DNA from: Verrucomicrobiota bacterium
GTDB taxonomy: Bacteria; Verrucomicrobiota; Verrucomicrobiia; Limisphaerales; UBA1096
Reading direction: 5' to 3'
NCBI GenBank assembly: GCA_015658765.1
Contig: DQOE01000421.1
Location: 1-6,310, forward strand
Length of the DNA: 6,310 bases
Positions within the stretch are counted from its first letter, which is position 1; the number at the start of each line of letters is the position of its first letter. Of the stretch, positions 5,440-6,310 are shown piece after piece. The notes under the pieces were generated by a model. It did no database searches. It was not told where the DNA came from and saw nothing but the letters and a program-made list of their open reading frames with translations. The position numbers and the translations under genes were made by a program.

Positions 5440-6310
5440 ATGACACCCGACCAGATTGCCGTTATTGGACTGATTCTCGTGATGTTCGCCCTGTTCGCAT
5501 GGAACAAGTGGCGCTACGACGTCGTGGCAGTCATCGCGCTGGTGGCGTTGGTGGCGCTGGACGCGATCCTCGGGGGTGAAACGTCCAAACTGGTCGAGGA
5601 GCCCAAGCGGGTGCTGGAGGGGTTCGGGCATCCGGCGGTGGTGACCGTGGCGGCGGTGCTGATCATCAGCCGGGCGCTGCGCAACTCCGGCGTGGTGGAC
5701 CAAATCTCGCGCAGCGTGATGCCGTTCACGAAAAACCAGATCCCGCATATCCTCAGCCTCTCGCTGGTGGTCATGGTTTTGTCCGCCTTCATGAACAACG
5801 TCGGCGCGCTCGCGCTCATGCTACCGGTCGCGCTGAAGACGGCGGTCGACCGCCAGCGCTCGCCCACCATCCTGCTGTTGCCGATGGCGTTTGCCAGCAT
5901 CCTCGGCGGCATGATGACGATGATCGGCACACCGCCGAACATCATCATTGCCAACCTGCGTGCGGAGCTCACCGACGAGCCGGCGTTTGGCTTGTTTGCT
6001 TTTTCGCCGGTCGGCGGCTTGGTGGCGATTGCCGGTCTGCTGTTTATCGTGCTCGTCGGTTGGCGGCTGATCCCCGCCAAGTCGCACAAGAAACCGGGCA
6101 TGGAATCGCTGTTCCAAATCGACGATTACATCACCGAGATCAGCACTCCGGACGGTTGCAAATGGATCGGCAAAACGGTGACCGAAGTAGAGGAACTCGT
6201 CGGCGAAAAAATGACCCTCTTCGGCTTCATCCGAAAGGACGACAAGGTTCTGCCACCCAACCCGGACGGCATCATTCAGGAGGGCTGCCGGTACGTGGTC
6301 AAGGCCGACC
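5440..6310 (+). CDS. SLC13/DASS-type permease with RCK_C domain, 3' end missing
   Basis: The frame is open from ATG 5440 to the window end: 290 residues with no stop. An in-frame TAA at 5434-5436 makes this ATG the first start. The protein begins with membrane helices (about 5-21 and 27-45), then VVTVAAVLIISRAL (67-80), SLSLVVMVLSAFMNNVGALA (105-124), the family signature GTPPNII (163-169) and a further helix (191-210). The MNNVGALALMLPVA and GTPPN elements identify the ion-transporter superfamily branch holding SLC13, ArsB and NhaD carriers. After residue 220 a soluble domain begins (ITEISTPDGCKWIGKTVTEV, then FGFIRKDD, then GCRYVV), matching RCK_C/TrkA-C. Such carriers move anions such as sulfate or dicarboxylates, usually with sodium; the substrate cannot be told here. 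The rest of the RCK_C region and the second membrane half should lie beyond 6310. Confidence 0.88.
   Translation, partial: MTPDQIAVIGLILVMFALFAWNKWRYDVVAVIALVALVALDAILGGETSKLVEEPKRVLEGFGHPAVVTVAAVLIISRALRNSGVVDQISRSVMPFTKNQIPHILSLSLVVMVLSAFMNNVGALALMLPVALKTAVDRQRSPTILLLPMAFASILGGMMTMIGTPPNIIIANLRAELTDEPAFGLFAFSPVGGLVAIAGLLFIVLVGWRLIPAKSHKKPGMESLFQIDDYITEISTPDGCKWIGKTVTEVEELVGEKMTLFGFIRKDDKVLPPNPDGIIQEGCRYVVKAD

Overview
This GC-rich window reads as chromosome of a PVC-superphylum bacterium. Verrucomicrobiota is the best guess and Planctomycetota the alternative. The main evidence is a very large secreted PSCyt1/DUF1549/DUF1553 ('planctomycete cytochrome') protein, a family concentrated in those phyla. 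The assignment is an inference, because no rRNA or marker gene is present.

Layout from left to right: (1) the 5' end of a minus-strand gene (1-112) whose 37 readable residues resemble the N-terminal domain of anthranilate phosphoribosyltransferase TrpD; (2) a short divergent spacer (113-200); (3) a plus-strand TIGR01777/YfcH-type NAD(P)-dependent epimerase-like protein (201-1163); (4) converging on it with a 9-bp gap, the 1188-residue minus-strand PSCyt1/DUF1549/DUF1553 protein (1173-4739), which has a signal peptide, two CxxCH haem-type motifs and an NPCBM-like domain; (5) overlapping its start by 4 bases (GTGA), a 183-residue RodZ-like protein with a cytoplasmic helix-turn-helix, one membrane helix and a short tail (4736-5287), so that 5 and 4 form a two-gene minus-strand operon; (6) a 152-bp divergent spacer (5288-5439); (7) a plus-strand SLC13/DASS-type permease with the start of an RCK_C (TrkA-C) domain, cut off by the window end (5440-6310).

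The most unusual signal is a dispersed palindrome, GCTTGGCCAAGC. It occurs four times exactly (140, 2117, 4279, 5351), always preceded by C. Close variants add to this, so that twelve places carry the 8-mer GCTTGGCC or its complement, against well under one expected by chance. Copies sit in both divergent spacers and throughout the big cytochrome gene, where they are read in two different frames (LAK(R) and LGQA(R)). This points to selection, spread or mutation bias acting on the DNA word itself, comparable in kind to the HIP1 octamer of cyanobacteria.

No tRNA, rRNA, CRISPR array, insertion sequence or convincing terminator was seen. The genes do not make one obvious pathway. The only tight functional link is the HTH-membrane protein with the secreted cytochrome-type protein.
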